The notes below the pieces were generated by a model, which did not search any database, was not told the origin of the DNA, and saw only the letters and a list, made by a program, of their open reading frames with translations. Below, in pieces: positions 8,427 through 9,005 of a stretch of DNA of 9,005 nt. This DNA comes from Verrucomicrobiales bacterium. Lineage in GTDB: Bacteria; Verrucomicrobiota; Verrucomicrobiia; Verrucomicrobiales; DEV007. The stretch spans positions 17,327-26,331 of the forward strand of contig PAHQ01000096.1 of the NCBI GenBank assembly GCA_002705125.1, written 5' to 3'. Positions within the stretch are counted from its first letter, which is position 1, and every line of letters begins with the position of its first letter. A program made the position numbers and the translations under genes.

Positions 8427-8457
8427 TCTATAGAATGTTTTAAAGAATCTTGCTCAA
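8427..8457 (-). promoter_or_regulatory. Weak candidate sigma70-type promoter for pyc
   Basis: On the minus strand TTGAGC (8457-8452) is followed after 17 bases by TCTATA (8434-8429), or after 19 bases by TATAGA (8432-8427). The -35-like box matches the consensus at 4 of 6 positions; the -10-like boxes match at 3 and 4. It would start transcription roughly 10 bases before the ATG, leaving a very short AT-rich leader (ACTAATTAAT) with no Shine-Dalgarno sequence. In DNA this AT-rich such matches arise easily by chance, so this is only a candidate. Confidence 0.2.
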
Positions 8458-8486
8458 ATATGGCAATTTTTCAAATTAGGAAAAGC

Positions 8487-8514
8487 TATACTTTTGGAAA
8501 ATTCCAAAAATATA
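8487..8514. repeat. 28-base imperfect palindrome between the oxidoreductase gene and pyc
   Basis: The core TTTTGGAA (8492-8499), AA, TTCCAAAA (8502-8509) is a perfect 8-base inverted repeat. Outside one mismatched pair (8491/8510) the symmetry continues with TATA on each side (8487-8490 and 8511-8514), giving 12 of 13 paired positions per arm around a 2-base centre. It lies 77-104 bases before the pyc ATG and 59-86 bases after the oxidoreductase stop. The short centre and AT-rich flanks suit an operator for a dimeric regulator. A weak terminator for the upstream gene is the alternative, though only a CTTTTCC run follows it on the minus strand. Confidence 0.45.
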
Positions 8515-8572
8515 TAATCGCTCTTAAAAAGTATTTTATATTTCAGATCAGCGAATCGATAGAAGTATAGAA

Positions 8573-9005
8573 TTATACCTCTTCTGGGATTTGAAACCCT
8601 TTTCGATAATCTCCTTTCACAAGTTCATTAGCGTCATTAGACATTTCTCCAGTAAATCTTTCTTTATCTGGATCAAAGGTAAGTAAAGGTCCAAGTGTTG
8701 CTTTAGACTTATTAATATCAATACCGTTATTATCGAGATGTTCCGAAAATCTATCAAAGACCTCGAGTTTCATTTTATTTCCATTAATAGATTCCTTGCA
8801 ATCATCGGATGACGACTCATTACCTATGAAGTGGGAGATGTTAGCCATGTGTCCTAATGCAGCTGAGATATGACCAGTATGTGCAGACAGTTCATGTTCA
8901 CTCTTGCTTTCTTTAATAGAAGCAATCCAATTCTCAAAATGTCCACGACCATTAGTGATTCCGAATTTTTTAACACTTTTTCCATCATTGTCGTAAGCTT
9001 TTGAT
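8573..9005 (-). CDS. Gfo/Idh/MocA-family oxidoreductase, C-terminal part (5' partial)
   Basis: The frame is open from the right edge to the TAA at 8575-8573; 143 residues are visible, and the N-terminal NAD(P)-binding Rossmann domain lies outside the window. The ATG at 8848 is not the start, because 52 in-frame residues before it already match the family. The visible part is the end of the C-terminal alpha/beta substrate domain: GHFENWIASIKESK (about 21-34), the helix AHTGHISAALGHMANISHFIG (41-61, His- and Gly-rich), TLGPLLTFDP (103-112), the segment around DKERFTG, and the ending YRKGFQIPEEV. This GHISSALxHxxNISYRxG-then-LTFDP pattern is typical of the long, often Tat-exported sugar oxidoreductases of Planctomycetota and Verrucomicrobiota, acting on sugars or inositol-like polyols. 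The exact substrate cannot be read from the C-terminus. A His in place of the usual Tyr in NISHFIG is a minor variation. It lies 162 bases upstream of pyc on the same strand. Confidence 0.88.
   Translation of the reverse strand, partial: SKAYDNDGKSVKKFGITNGRGHFENWIASIKESKSEHELSAHTGHISAALGHMANISHFIGNESSSDDCKESINGNKMKLEVFDRFSEHLDNNGIDINKSKATLGPLLTFDPDKERFTGEMSNDANELVKGDYRKGFQIPEEV

Larger units (their letters stand above)
8411..8572. other. Intergenic region between oxidoreductase and pyc genes
   Basis: These 162 AT-rich bases separate two co-directional minus-strand genes. They contain the palindrome at 8487-8514 and the weak promoter-like pair at 8427-8457. I see no tRNA, no riboswitch-like GC-rich folded region, no Shine-Dalgarno sequence ahead of pyc, and no clear hairpin with a U-run directly after the oxidoreductase stop. 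Read-through from the oxidoreductase gene into pyc therefore cannot be excluded. Confidence 0.6.

Noticed and set aside
8511..8537. TATATT (minus strand 8514-8509) as a pyc -10 box
   Set aside because: It matches the -10 consensus well, but nothing resembling a -35 box lies 16-18 bases upstream (only AAAATA-like sequence), and it overlaps the palindrome arm.
8337..8570. 77-codon plus-strand open frame covering the pyc start and upstream gap
   Set aside because: Half of it is antisense to pyc, the rest reads AT-rich intergenic DNA giving Lys/Ile/Phe-rich sequence; no motif or ribosome-binding site supports it.
8411..8572. Riboswitch, small RNA or tRNA in the gap before pyc
   Set aside because: The gap is short and AT-rich with no multi-helix fold or conserved RNA motif; only the palindrome stands out.
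8846..8848. ATG as the start of a small 91-aa minus-strand gene
   Set aside because: The frame stays open to the window edge and the 52 residues before this ATG match the Gfo/Idh/MocA C-terminal domain, so it is an internal methionine.
1..9005. CRISPR array, insertion sequence, toxin-antitoxin or defence system
   Set aside because: No direct DNA repeats with spacers, transposase motifs, terminal inverted repeats or short paired genes are visible; the three genes fill nearly the whole window.

Overview
The window holds three protein-coding genes and almost no free DNA. It is AT-rich. I read it as a chromosomal segment of a member of the Verrucomicrobiota, or a close relative in the Planctomycetota/Lentisphaerota sphere, possibly aquatic. 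This rests on the large modular secreted-type protein (galactose-binding-like module, beta-helices, lamin-tail domains and a DxDxDG-containing C-terminal tail) next to a Gfo/Idh/MocA-type oxidoreductase with the C-terminal motifs common in those phyla. It is an inference from protein style; there is no rRNA or other phylogenetic marker here.

Layout. Bases 1-4932 (+) are the 3' part of a giant gene that is open at the left edge; 1643 residues are visible. The visible order is: galactose-binding-like beta-sandwich, beta-helix module 1, beta-helix module 2, an Ig/FN3-like linker domain, three divergent lamin-tail domains, and a C-terminal tail with a DxDxDG motif. Bases 4940-8410 (-) are a complete pyruvate carboxylase (1156 aa) with all three catalytic domains and every key residue I could check. 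Bases 8573-9005 (-) are the C-terminal 143 residues of a Gfo/Idh/MocA-family oxidoreductase whose start lies beyond the right edge.

The first two genes converge with only 7 bases between their stop codons. A GC-rich hairpin spans both stops and is followed, on the minus strand, by a U-rich run, so it could end the pyruvate carboxylase transcript. The oxidoreductase and pyruvate carboxylase genes are co-directional, separated by 162 bases that contain a 28-base imperfect palindrome and a weak promoter-like pair.

Functionally, pyruvate carboxylase is core metabolism (oxaloacetate supply). The two flanking genes belong to the extracellular-protein and sugar-redox repertoire typical of polysaccharide-degrading Verrucomicrobiota. 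I see no operon logic joining all three. I found no mobile element, CRISPR array, tRNA, rRNA or convincing new defence system. The most unusual content is the architecture of the giant protein, especially its two tandem beta-helix modules that open and close with the same motifs, and the palindrome upstream of pyc.
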